Translations under genes and position numbers: made by a program
Part shown: in pieces, positions 43,100 to 51,752 of the stretch
Layout of the letters: every line of letters begins with the position of its first letter
Numbering within the stretch: the stretch's first letter is position 1
DNA from: an uncultured Oscillospiraceae bacterium
GTDB taxonomy: Bacteria > Bacillota > Clostridia > Oscillospirales > Ruminococcaceae
DNA: 64,000 nucleotides
NCBI GenBank assembly: GCA_934446355.1
Contig: CAKSEC010000012.1
Span: forward strand, 1-64,000
Reading direction: 5' to 3'
The notes under the pieces: generated by a model
What the model was told of the DNA's origin: nothing
Databases searched by the model: none
Seen by the model: only the letters and a program-made list of their open reading frames with translations

Positions 43100-44989
43100 T
43101 TATGTACCGAATTTCGCTTTTATATCTTGGTTTATATCAATAAGACAGTCGAGAAGATCGGGATTGAAATGTCCGCATTCGCCGTCAAGTATCATTTTCA
43201 GTGCCTTTTCGTGCGGAAGCGCCTTTTTGTACACTCTTTCGCTCACAAGTGCGTCATAAACGTCTGCGATAGACACTATCTGTGCGGAAATAGGTATCTG
43301 GTTGCCGATAAGCCCGTCCGGATAGCCCCTGCCGTCCCAGCGTTCATGGTGCCAGCGGCATATCTGGTGCGCTATCTTGATAAGCGGCTCATTCTGGTAC
43401 TGCTCAAGGCTTTCGATCATATGCGCACCGATAACAGTGTGCGTTTTCATTATCTCGAACTCCTCTTTCGTCAGCTTTCCGGGCTTGTTGAGTATCTTAT
43501 CGTCAATGCCTATCTTTCCGATATCGTGAAGCGCAGACGCAATGGGTATTAGTATTTTATCGTTGTTGGAGATATTGTATTTGTCCGTTTTCTTTACTAT
43601 CTGATCTATCAGCATTTCGGTCAGCATACGGATATGCACGACGTGCAGTCCGCTCTCGTTGTTGCGAAATTCGACTATCTGGCTGAGTATGGCGATCATC
43701 ATGCTGTTGTTCTTTTCTTTTTCGTTTATCTGGTCGGTGACAAGCTTCACCAGACGCCTCTGCTTTGCATAAAGCTTGATGGTGTTGAATACACGGTGAT
43801 AGACCACCTTTGCGTCGAAAGGCCTGCTGATGTAGTCTGACACGCCCATCTCATAAGCTTCACGCACTGACGTATCAGAATTGTCGCTCGATATCATGAT
43901 GACCGGAATACTCTCAATAAGGTGGTCCGCATTCATGACACGCAGCACCTCAAAGCCGCTTATGCCCGGCATAACGATATCAAGAAGTACAATGGATATC
44001 GACATACCGTATTTCTCAAGCATGGCAAGACATTCCTCGCCGCTCGCCGCCTCGAATATATTGAACTCGCTTTCCAGCATTGACGCCAGCACCTCACGGT
44101 TGAGGTCAGAATCGTCAACGATAAGCACATTCAGCTTCTCTGAGTCGTCTGCGGTAAGCCTTGTGTCATCGGTAACGACGGTGTTCTTGCGGTTCTTGGC
44201 AAGATACATATTCTTGTCCGCTCTGGAAACTGCGCTGGTGAGAAGTTCCTTTTCAGCCAGAACGCCGCCAATGCTGACGGATAGCTTTAATCCGGAATAT
44301 CCCGGTATATCCGCGTTGTGGATACGACGCTTTATGTACCGCAGCTGCTGAGTGAACCGGTCGTCCGTTATGCCGGGCATTATCATCAGGAACTCGTCGC
44401 CGCCGTATCTCACCAGAGTATCGGTCGCACGAATGCACTTGCGGATAGTGTCCACCACCGTTTTCAGTACAGCGTCGCCGGCGTCATGACCGCAGGTGTC
44501 GTTGTAAAGCTTGAAATCGTCAAGGTCTATCATCACGACGCCTGCCGAAATTTCGGCTTTTTTCAGGCATTCCTCAAAATACCGCCTGTTGAAAGCACCG
44601 GTCAGTGCGTCGATGTATATTTCGGAATTGTTTCTGGCTATCTTCCCGATTATCTCCTCACGCCCGTTGAGATAGATGAGCGAATCACCGGAGATCTGCT
44701 TCGCCATCTCAATAACGCAGGGCTTGTCGTCTATTTCGACATAATGCGCTATCACCTGATATATTTCAGTGCCCAGAAATTCAAGCTTCGTGACCTGCTT
44801 TTTTTCCTTGAATGCGTCTGCGGCTGCGATACCTGCGCAGGAAACCGGCTTACCGCCCACGGAAGCCGCAGGAAGTTCGCCGCTCTTGTTCAGGTCCTTT
44901 TCCTCAAAAAGAGCGACATACGGGAATATCCTGCTCAATGCGCTCATTTCGTCCTGCGCCTGCTGGCGGGTCATTTTCTCTTCGTTCAT
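43100..44989 (-). CDS. GGDEF-REC-HD-GYP cyclic-di-GMP response regulator
   Basis: A 629-aa cytoplasmic protein. A PAS-like N-terminus (about 1-125) is followed by a GGDEF domain with an intact GGDEF site at 196-200. A receiver domain has phosphoacceptor Asp337 (VLLDIVMPGISG). An HD-GYP domain has HD at 488-489 (HDIGKIGID) and GYP at 555-557 (WDGRGYPDG). Thus one protein carries both the synthase and the hydrolase signature for cyclic-di-GMP, with a receiver between them. Its partners are the HPt and hybrid kinase. A consensus promoter lies at 45153-45181, leaving a 5' leader of about 155 nt. Confidence 0.92.
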   Translation of the reverse strand: MNEEKMTRQQAQDEMSALSRIFPYVALFEEKDLNKSGELPAASVGGKPVSCAGIAAADAFKEKKQVTKLEFLGTEIYQVIAHYVEIDDKPCVIEMAKQISGDSLIYLNGREEIIGKIARNNSEIYIDALTGAFNRRYFEECLKKAEISAGVVMIDLDDFKLYNDTCGHDAGDAVLKTVVDTIRKCIRATDTLVRYGGDEFLMIMPGITDDRFTQQLRYIKRRIHNADIPGYSGLKLSVSIGGVLAEKELLTSAVSRADKNMYLAKNRKNTVVTDDTRLTADDSEKLNVLIVDDSDLNREVLASMLESEFNIFEAASGEECLAMLEKYGMSISIVLLDIVMPGISGFEVLRVMNADHLIESIPVIMISSDNSDTSVREAYEMGVSDYISRPFDAKVVYHRVFNTIKLYAKQRRLVKLVTDQINEKEKNNSMMIAILSQIVEFRNNESGLHVVHIRMLTEMLIDQIVKKTDKYNISNNDKILIPIASALHDIGKIGIDDKILNKPGKLTKEEFEIMKTHTVIGAHMIESLEQYQNEPLIKIAHQICRWHHERWDGRGYPDGLIGNQIPISAQIVSIADVYDALVSERVYKKALPHEKALKMILDGECGHFNPDLLDCLIDINQDIKAKFGT

Positions 44990-45152
44990 CTCTTAATACT
45001 CCTCACTTTTGACTATGGCAAACCCTATATTTTTCTGCGGTATGCCAGTTCTTTATATATCGGCATAAGAATGCCATTTCTGCCATATAAAAAACAAAGC
45101 CTTACACCATGATAAAGAGTGTCAGACCAAATAAACCCAATATTTCATTGTT

Positions 45153-45181
45153 ATTATATCAGATTAGTCGGAATTTGTCAA
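45153..45181 (-). promoter_or_regulatory. Promoter of the c-di-GMP phosphorelay operon
   Basis: On the minus strand, TTGACA (45181-45176), 17 bp, TATAAT (45158-45153). The leader of about 155 nt contains short ATGGCAT/ATGCC hairpins but no riboswitch I recognise. Confidence 0.8.
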
Positions 45182-45296
45182 TCAGGATTTGGTAAAATGA
45201 ATATATGTTTTTTAGAATGGGACAGACGAAACCGATATATACCCACATATCGCCCGCCCCCCCAAAGCACAATACACCCTATTTCACATGAAGATA

Positions 45297-45325
45297 TTGA
45301 CAAATCCCCGAAAAGCCATTATAAT
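45297..45325 (+). promoter_or_regulatory. Promoter of GLUG/dockerin gene 3
   Basis: TTGACA (45297-45302), 17 bp, TATAAT (45320-45325), in the same sequence surroundings as the gene 2 promoter. Confidence 0.85.
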
Positions 45326-45350
45326 GTATATAATGAAAAATTATGGCTTT

Positions 45351-45371
45351 AGGGCTTACTCAGTAAGCCCT
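45351..45371 (+). promoter_or_regulatory. Leader hairpin of GLUG/dockerin gene 3
   Basis: A perfect 9-bp stem (AGGGCTTAC with GTAAGCCCT) and loop TCA, ending 5 nt before AGGAGG. The TAC/GTA pairs replace the TGC/GCA pairs seen in gene 2. Confidence 0.7.
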
Positions 45372-45387
45372 ATATCAGGAGGTAAAC

Positions 45388-48300
45388 ATGACAAAAACGA
45401 GAAATCGGCTGATTTCAGTCGGGATCGCACTGCTGGTGCTTATTGCAGCGGCTTTGCTCATCATTCCGCAGGAAACAGCCAGTGCGGCTGCGGCTTGGGA
45501 CGGAACGACCATCACGCCATTTGGCGGCACTGACGGTACATCACCCGGCACTGCATACGAGATATCAAGCGGCGAACAGCTTGCGTATCTGGCAGATATG
45601 GTGAATAAGGGCACCGCCTATAGCGGCGTGTATTTCAAGCTTACCGACGACATTGACCTCGGCGGCAAGGAATGGACGCCGATAGGCTACAGCTCATATG
45701 ATAGAAATAATAACCGCAGTAATCCCGCTATAATTTTCAGCGGTAACTTTGATGGAAACGGTCATACTATAAGTAATCTGACGATCACAAACCTGAATAA
45801 ACACCTTGGTCTGTTCGGGTTCAGCAATGGCACGATCAGCAACATTATCCTTGATAATGTAAACATTATATCAACCCATGGCATCGGCGCAATATGCAAT
45901 AACAACAGCGGCACGATAACAGGCTGCGGCGTCAAGAGCGGAACGCTGACGTTATCAGGCGACAACGGCGGTAATATCGGCGGCATTTGCGAAAATAACA
46001 GCGGAACAATAAGCAAGTGCTTTAACGCTGCCAACATTAGCAAAGGCACCGGTAACGCAGGTATTGCTGCAAGCAATACGTCAAGCGGCACTATTGATAA
46101 CTGCTACAACACCGGCAAGGTCGAAGCAGGATCGCAATACGAAAGCGGAATATGCAGCAGCAGCTACGGTGCTATTCAATATTGCCTGAACCTCGGAAAG
46201 GTAAGCAGCAAGGGTACTGCTAACGGCATATGCTCCACAGGTACGGGAACAATAGATCACTGCTACAATGACAGCAACGTGTGCAGTGCCGCTTTATCCG
46301 GATATGGTTTTAAGGTAACAAATTCCGGGGACAAGACATCTGCAGAGCTTTGCGGCGACCTCACCGCGCTTGGCTTTGACGAAAATGTTTGGACTAAAGG
46401 CAGCGTAGGAAACAGAGTGGTAGACGCTGACAACAGCAGACTTGCCACAATAACCTATAAATATCCGGCTCTTTCCGGTATTGGAACGCCAACAAGAACG
46501 GTAGAGTTCTACAACTTCTCGACCACCAGCACTGAGGACTGGCAGGAGTTTACTCCTATCACCACGGCGGACGAGTTTCTGGCGATCAACGATGACCTTG
46601 CCGCAGGCGAATACAAAAACTATGTTCTTAAGAACGATATAAACTTTAATGGCAAGGAAATCAAGCCGATAATTGGAGAGAGCTTAAACAGCGACCACTT
46701 CAAGTTCAGCGGAAACGGACACACTATCCGCAATTTTAAGATAAACAAACCTGACGATCAGTATGTGGGGCTGTTTGCGATCAACTCTAACGGTTCTCTT
46801 ATTATGAATCTCGCTGTTGAGAACGGCGAGATCATCGGAGGGGTCCATGTCGGCGGTATCTGCGGATATCTATCCGACAACAGCACGATCTATGGCTGCT
46901 CCTTTGACGGAAAAGTGACCGGAACAAGCAGCAGCGGCACAGCCGGCGGTATCTGCGGATCGTTGCTTGGCGGAGAATTAACTAACTGCTTTAACTCAGC
47001 AGATGTGACCGGTCAGAACTATGCTGGCGGCGTTGCCGGCCGCAACGGCAGTGGCTATATACAGTACTGCATCAGCGCTGGCACAGTCAGCGGTGCAACA
47101 GGCAGAGTGGGCGGCGTTCTCGGATATAAATCATCTTCGGGAACAATTACCCGCTGCTATTATGACAGCGATGTTTGCAAGGTAGAAAATGAATATTCTA
47201 TTGGCAATATGAACTTGGTGGACTCATCCAAATTATATGTCAACCGCTCAAACACAGGTGCGCTGTGCGTAAATAGCCTGATTCTTGACGCATTCAATGC
47301 GAACGGCGAAGTCTGGCAAATGGGAAGCTATGCTGATGAAGCCACAAACGGCAGACTCGGAACAAGAAAAGCTAAATATATCAACCTTATAGGAATAGGT
47401 ACGCCGAAGTCTTTGAAAACTGATATCTACAACTTCAGCATTAACAGCACGCCGGACTGGGAAACATATGAACCTATTGCTTCGGTCGAGGATTTCAAGA
47501 ATATCGAAAATAATCTTTCTGGAAACTATGTCCTTACCCAAAATATTGATTTTGAAAGCAAGGGTTCATCTCCTATAGCCTATAAGAGCGGCACGTCCTT
47601 CAAGGGAAAGCTCAGCGGCGACGGACATACTATCAGTAATATTGAGGTAGCTAAAACTTATGATACAATCGGCCTGTTCGGAACGAACGACGGTCTGATC
47701 ATGAACCTTGCGGTAAGCGGCAAGGTTGAAGGCGAAGATTATATCGGCGGAATTTGCGGAAAGAATAACGGCACGATTTATTGCTGCTCTTTTGACGGTG
47801 AAGCAACTGTCGATCCGACATCAATTCACAACAACATGATTGGCGGTATCTGCGGTTCAAACTCTGGCGTAATATCTAACTGTTATAGTTCGGCAGATGT
47901 CAGCAGCTATAATCGTCAAGACCATACCAAATATGTAGGCGGCATTTGCGGAGAATTAACTGGCAAAGATCCAGTACTTGAGTACTGCATAAGCGTTGGC
48001 AAGGTCAGCGGCTACGGCGATAAATTAGTTGTTGGCGGTATTTGCGGATATGCAGGCCGCGTTAGCTACGGCGGCACGTCAGCAATAACCTACTGCTGGT
48101 TTGACAGAGACGTAAACAGCCATTTGGGTAACCTTTTCAACTCCGGAAATACCATTACTACTAAAAATAATAATCAATCATATAGTTCCGAATACCTCTG
48201 CGGTAATAATATCGGCGGATTTGATTCCGACATCTGGAGTGCCGGAAAGGGGATTGACGTTGTACCCAATGAGAAAGACAACAAGTTTGGCACAAGAACA

Positions 48301-51300
48301 CGCCATTATATGAGCCTTAAGTGCTTCGGCGAATCTGATGGTATTGTCGATGACGTCTTTAACTTCGCCTATGATGGCGGCAATGATGACTGGCAGACCT
48401 ACACCCTTATCAGCTCAGATAAAGATTTTAGTTTCTATTGGCAGTGGGACGTGAAGTGGTCTGAAAATTACGTTCTCGGCGATGATATAACCCTTACTTA
48501 TTCCCTTGAACCTAATTCTCAATTAGGAATCCCGAGCCTTAGCGCAGGTACATTCACCGGCAAGTTCAGCGGCAACGGACACACTATCAGCAATGTAACG
48601 GTAAACTTATCTGACACTGATTATATCGGTCTGTTCGGCACTAACCAAGGTCTTATCATGGACCTCAGCGTTAAGGGTGATATCACCGGAAAGGACTACA
48701 CAGGCGGTATCTGCGGCATGAACCAAGGAACGATCTACCGCTGCTCGTTCGAGGGTAATGTAAACGGTCAGAATAATGTTGGCGGTATCTGCGGATATAA
48801 CGGTTCAGATGGCACTGCTAACGGAAAGATCAAGAATTGCTATGTTGTGGGAGATGCAGCGGGTAATTCATCTGTCAGCGGTATCTGCGGCAAAAACAAT
48901 GCTAGCGGCGACACAGTCGAAAACTGCTATTTTGCAGGAAAAGTGACTTCCAATGTTAATGGTTCTTATTCTCCGATAGCTAAAGGCGGTACTATCAAAA
49001 ACTGCTACTTTAACAGGGAACTTTGTGCGGCAAGCAATGTATCCGGCTCAATGACAGGTCTTACCACTGAAATGATGACCAATGACAGTGCGCTTGCTTC
49101 CTACACCATGAATGGCTTTAGTTCGTTCCTGACAAAGAAAGAGAACGACAAGGGCGAAAACGGCGCCGGAACTGCATATTACCCCTCATTCTCCAAGGAT
49201 AACGCACCCAGCGTTGGATACACGGCAGAACTCACACTCACGAAGGCTTCACCCGAAACGCCTGTTTTAGGTGATGATATCGTGTTTGATTGCTCAATGA
49301 CATTTACTTTCGATAACGGCGGTTCTACTAATTATATCAGTTTAGGTAATTTTTCAATAAAAATAGGCGATGACGTTGTTGTTGAAAGCAATGACTTTAC
49401 GGCAGACGTTAATAATCAAACGTTCAGCGCACAATGCAAGACAACACAGGCAGGCAAAGTCACATATACTCTCGTTTATAATAACCCTAACTGCGCATAT
49501 ATCGACGGTGAATTTACAAAGGATCTCGTGGTCGATGTTGAGAAATTAACGCTCACCGCAGACAAATTCACATTCACCGCTCCGACAGACCTTGAATTTA
49601 ACAACACGGCAAAGTCAGCCACGGTGACGGCTAATTCCGACACTGACGGTATTGGCGATATCATCGCTGTGAAGTATTACGACGTAAATGGCAAGGAATG
49701 CGAGCCTATCAACGCGGGCAAATACACAGTCAAGATAGACGTTGCCATGAGCAAGAACTATAAGGCAGCTGCCGACCTTACTTCTGACGGTTGGAAGTTC
49801 ACAATAGAAAAAGCTCCTGCCCTGACGCTTCCCGATATCAATGTGTCGTATAGCTGGGTAACTAACGGCGAAATAACGATCCCTGTTACAGGGCTTCCTG
49901 AAAATATGGGTCAGACAGCTGAAAAAGCTTGGGAAATCTTAGGACCGGTTAATGTGACCTGTGTCAATCGCGGCTGCTATTCTGACGGAAAATTCACTTT
50001 CATACTTGGTCCGAATACTGCTGACGAAATAGGCAAGACGGGTTCGCTTACGATTACGCTTGCTGCGGATAATTATGTAAGCGTTAAGTTTACGGTCGTA
50101 GTTACACTGAACGACAAGAACAATCAGGAAGCACCCGATTCAACTGCGTTTGACGTTGTATTCACCAATGACGGCAGCGCTCTTACGGCTGAAATTAAGA
50201 CTGAACTCAATGGCGTTGAGTACAGCTTTGACGGCAAAACATGGAGCGGCGTAAACACCAAGACCGTTGCTCACCTTGAGGACGTAACCGCCTATATCCG
50301 CTATGCAGAAACGGACGGCAAGAACGCAAGTCCGGCTGTTTCAAAGACGGTGAAATCCGGTCATGGTACGCTTGTTCACCATGAAGCTATTGTAGCCACC
50401 TGCCAGCATGACGGCAATACCGAGTACTGGGAATGCGAGGTTTGCGCTAAGTACTACAGTGATGAAGCAGCAGCAACTGAAATCGCTCTGGCAGACACGG
50501 TTATTGCAAAGACAGACCACAAGTGGTCAGTAAAGTTTGAGTCGAATAAGGACGGTCACTGGCACAAGTGCGAATACTGCGACGCCGTGACCGACACAGA
50601 AAGCCATATTTCAAGCGGCGCAGCGACTACCACAACTGCTGAATACTGCACAGAGTGCGGATACGAGATATCTCCGAAGAAAAACAGCGGCAGCAGCGGC
50701 AACGGCGGCGGTCACTATAGCGGCGGAAGTGGCTACAGAGATACCACCAATACCGACACAAACCCCACAATCAACGGCACTGAAAAGAGTTGGGCAGACA
50801 TTGCCGCAGACCTCTCAAAGATGACCGGAGGCACAGTGACCATTACGCTTAACGGCGAAACCACCGTTCCCGCTGACGTAATCAAGGCAATTGCGGACAA
50901 TAAGATAACGGTCGAGTTCGTTTCCGACAGTTCCAAGAGCTGGATTATTGACGGCGCTAAGATAACGGCTGTTTCTGCAGTTGATCTCTCAATACTGCCC
51001 GGCTCAGTAGATACTGGTTCGCTGCGTGGAGTAACGGGCGTTAAGTTCAAGCTGAACGCAAACATTCCCGCAGACCTTAAGGTAGCGTTCAAGAATCAAT
51101 ATGCAGGCGAATTTGCGAATATCTACAGGCTGGTAGATAACAAGCTTGTATTCCAGAACTGCGTAAAGGTTGCCGAGGACGGATCTGCAGTTCTTTCCGA
51201 CATGACAGCGGGCGAATATGCAGTAATGCTCGGCAAATACAGCGACAGGCTCGGTGACGTGAATAACGACGGCGTGCTCAACGTAGGCGACGCACTCTCA

Positions 51301-51429
51301 CTTCTCCGCTATTCAATAGGGCTTGAAAAGGGCGAGAACCTCCAGATGGGCGACTTCAACGGCGACGGCAAGATAGATCTTGCTGACGCTCTGGCAGTGC
51401 TCAGATGGTCAGTCGGGCTGACTGCCTGA
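45388..51429 (+). CDS. Secreted GLUG-repeat protein with C-terminal dockerin, copy 3
   Basis: A 2013-aa secreted protein, the longest of the family, with one more GLUG block than copies 1 and 2 (four blocks, marked by KLTDDIDLGGKEW, NYVLKNDINFNGK, NYVLTQNIDFESK and NYVLGDDITLTYS). Its signal peptide is nearly the same as in the other copies. The C-terminal half has the MBG-like domain (LTADKFTFTAPTDL), a more diverged interdomain segment (PALTLPDINVSYSWVTNGE), the Cys-pair region (WECEVCAKYY, HKCEYCDAV, YCTECGY), a GSSGNGGGHYSGGSG linker, and a type I dockerin with two repeats (GDVNNDGVLNVGDALSLLRY, GDFNGDGKIDLADALAVLRW). Start ATG 45388 follows AGGAGG. Terminator at 51456-51488. Confidence 0.9.
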   Translation: MTKTRNRLISVGIALLVLIAAALLIIPQETASAAAAWDGTTITPFGGTDGTSPGTAYEISSGEQLAYLADMVNKGTAYSGVYFKLTDDIDLGGKEWTPIGYSSYDRNNNRSNPAIIFSGNFDGNGHTISNLTITNLNKHLGLFGFSNGTISNIILDNVNIISTHGIGAICNNNSGTITGCGVKSGTLTLSGDNGGNIGGICENNSGTISKCFNAANISKGTGNAGIAASNTSSGTIDNCYNTGKVEAGSQYESGICSSSYGAIQYCLNLGKVSSKGTANGICSTGTGTIDHCYNDSNVCSAALSGYGFKVTNSGDKTSAELCGDLTALGFDENVWTKGSVGNRVVDADNSRLATITYKYPALSGIGTPTRTVEFYNFSTTSTEDWQEFTPITTADEFLAINDDLAAGEYKNYVLKNDINFNGKEIKPIIGESLNSDHFKFSGNGHTIRNFKINKPDDQYVGLFAINSNGSLIMNLAVENGEIIGGVHVGGICGYLSDNSTIYGCSFDGKVTGTSSSGTAGGICGSLLGGELTNCFNSADVTGQNYAGGVAGRNGSGYIQYCISAGTVSGATGRVGGVLGYKSSSGTITRCYYDSDVCKVENEYSIGNMNLVDSSKLYVNRSNTGALCVNSLILDAFNANGEVWQMGSYADEATNGRLGTRKAKYINLIGIGTPKSLKTDIYNFSINSTPDWETYEPIASVEDFKNIENNLSGNYVLTQNIDFESKGSSPIAYKSGTSFKGKLSGDGHTISNIEVAKTYDTIGLFGTNDGLIMNLAVSGKVEGEDYIGGICGKNNGTIYCCSFDGEATVDPTSIHNNMIGGICGSNSGVISNCYSSADVSSYNRQDHTKYVGGICGELTGKDPVLEYCISVGKVSGYGDKLVVGGICGYAGRVSYGGTSAITYCWFDRDVNSHLGNLFNSGNTITTKNNNQSYSSEYLCGNNIGGFDSDIWSAGKGIDVVPNEKDNKFGTRTRHYMSLKCFGESDGIVDDVFNFAYDGGNDDWQTYTLISSDKDFSFYWQWDVKWSENYVLGDDITLTYSLEPNSQLGIPSLSAGTFTGKFSGNGHTISNVTVNLSDTDYIGLFGTNQGLIMDLSVKGDITGKDYTGGICGMNQGTIYRCSFEGNVNGQNNVGGICGYNGSDGTANGKIKNCYVVGDAAGNSSVSGICGKNNASGDTVENCYFAGKVTSNVNGSYSPIAKGGTIKNCYFNRELCAASNVSGSMTGLTTEMMTNDSALASYTMNGFSSFLTKKENDKGENGAGTAYYPSFSKDNAPSVGYTAELTLTKASPETPVLGDDIVFDCSMTFTFDNGGSTNYISLGNFSIKIGDDVVVESNDFTADVNNQTFSAQCKTTQAGKVTYTLVYNNPNCAYIDGEFTKDLVVDVEKLTLTADKFTFTAPTDLEFNNTAKSATVTANSDTDGIGDIIAVKYYDVNGKECEPINAGKYTVKIDVAMSKNYKAAADLTSDGWKFTIEKAPALTLPDINVSYSWVTNGEITIPVTGLPENMGQTAEKAWEILGPVNVTCVNRGCYSDGKFTFILGPNTADEIGKTGSLTITLAADNYVSVKFTVVVTLNDKNNQEAPDSTAFDVVFTNDGSALTAEIKTELNGVEYSFDGKTWSGVNTKTVAHLEDVTAYIRYAETDGKNASPAVSKTVKSGHGTLVHHEAIVATCQHDGNTEYWECEVCAKYYSDEAAATEIALADTVIAKTDHKWSVKFESNKDGHWHKCEYCDAVTDTESHISSGAATTTTAEYCTECGYEISPKKNSGSSGNGGGHYSGGSGYRDTTNTDTNPTINGTEKSWADIAADLSKMTGGTVTITLNGETTVPADVIKAIADNKITVEFVSDSSKSWIIDGAKITAVSAVDLSILPGSVDTGSLRGVTGVKFKLNANIPADLKVAFKNQYAGEFANIYRLVDNKLVFQNCVKVAEDGSAVLSDMTAGEYAVMLGKYSDRLGDVNNDGVLNVGDALSLLRYSIGLEKGENLQMGDFNGDGKIDLADALAVLRWSVGLTA

Positions 51430-51455
51430 GTTTGTACGCAAACTAAATAGAACTG

Positions 51456-51488
51456 ATGGGCGCACGGAACGTGCGCCCATTGATTTTG
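51456..51488 (+). terminator. Terminator of GLUG/dockerin gene 3
   Basis: ATGGGCGCAC (51456-51465), loop GGAAC, GTGCGCCCAT (51471-51480), then TGATTTTG. This is the family stem with a weaker T-tract. Confidence 0.75.
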
Positions 51489-51701
51489 TTTAGCATAATT
51501 GCATTGCAGCCTTTCTAAATAGTGTTCGTATTGAGGATTACGCAAGTAGGTTGGCTATGGAAGCTATAAACAAGCGTAGATGATGGCTTATAGTTCGTTT
51601 TCAGTTTAAGTGCTTTTGTGAATACACAGCGTTTTTCCCTCGCCGTACGCCGCTCAGGCATTAGATGTCCGCAAACATACCACTATACGCAAGACAAAAC
51701 A
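51489..51701. other. Intergenic space between convergent GLUG genes
   Basis: No gene or clear signal is seen between the two family terminators. Confidence 0.5.
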
Positions 51702-51726
51702 ATGAGCGCACATTCCGTGCGCCCAT
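51702..51726 (-). terminator. Terminator after the relic GLUG gene 4
   Basis: On the minus strand, ATGGGCGCAC, loop GGAAT, GTGCGCTCAT (one G-U pair), then TTGTTTTG. The similarity to copy 1 continues from the stop codon through this stem. Confidence 0.7.
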
Positions 51727-51752
51727 CTCTTATATGTTCAGTTCAGACTGAA

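Noticed and set aside
44990..45146. Possible c-di-GMP riboswitch in the leader of the phosphorelay operon
   Set aside because: The leader is long enough, but I find neither the GEMM-I tetraloop/receptor pattern nor a terminator-like expression platform; only short ATGGCAT/ATGCC pairing.
51309..51545. Small minus-strand open frames at the end of GLUG gene 3
   Set aside because: They are antisense to the dockerin coding region and terminator and have no supporting signals.
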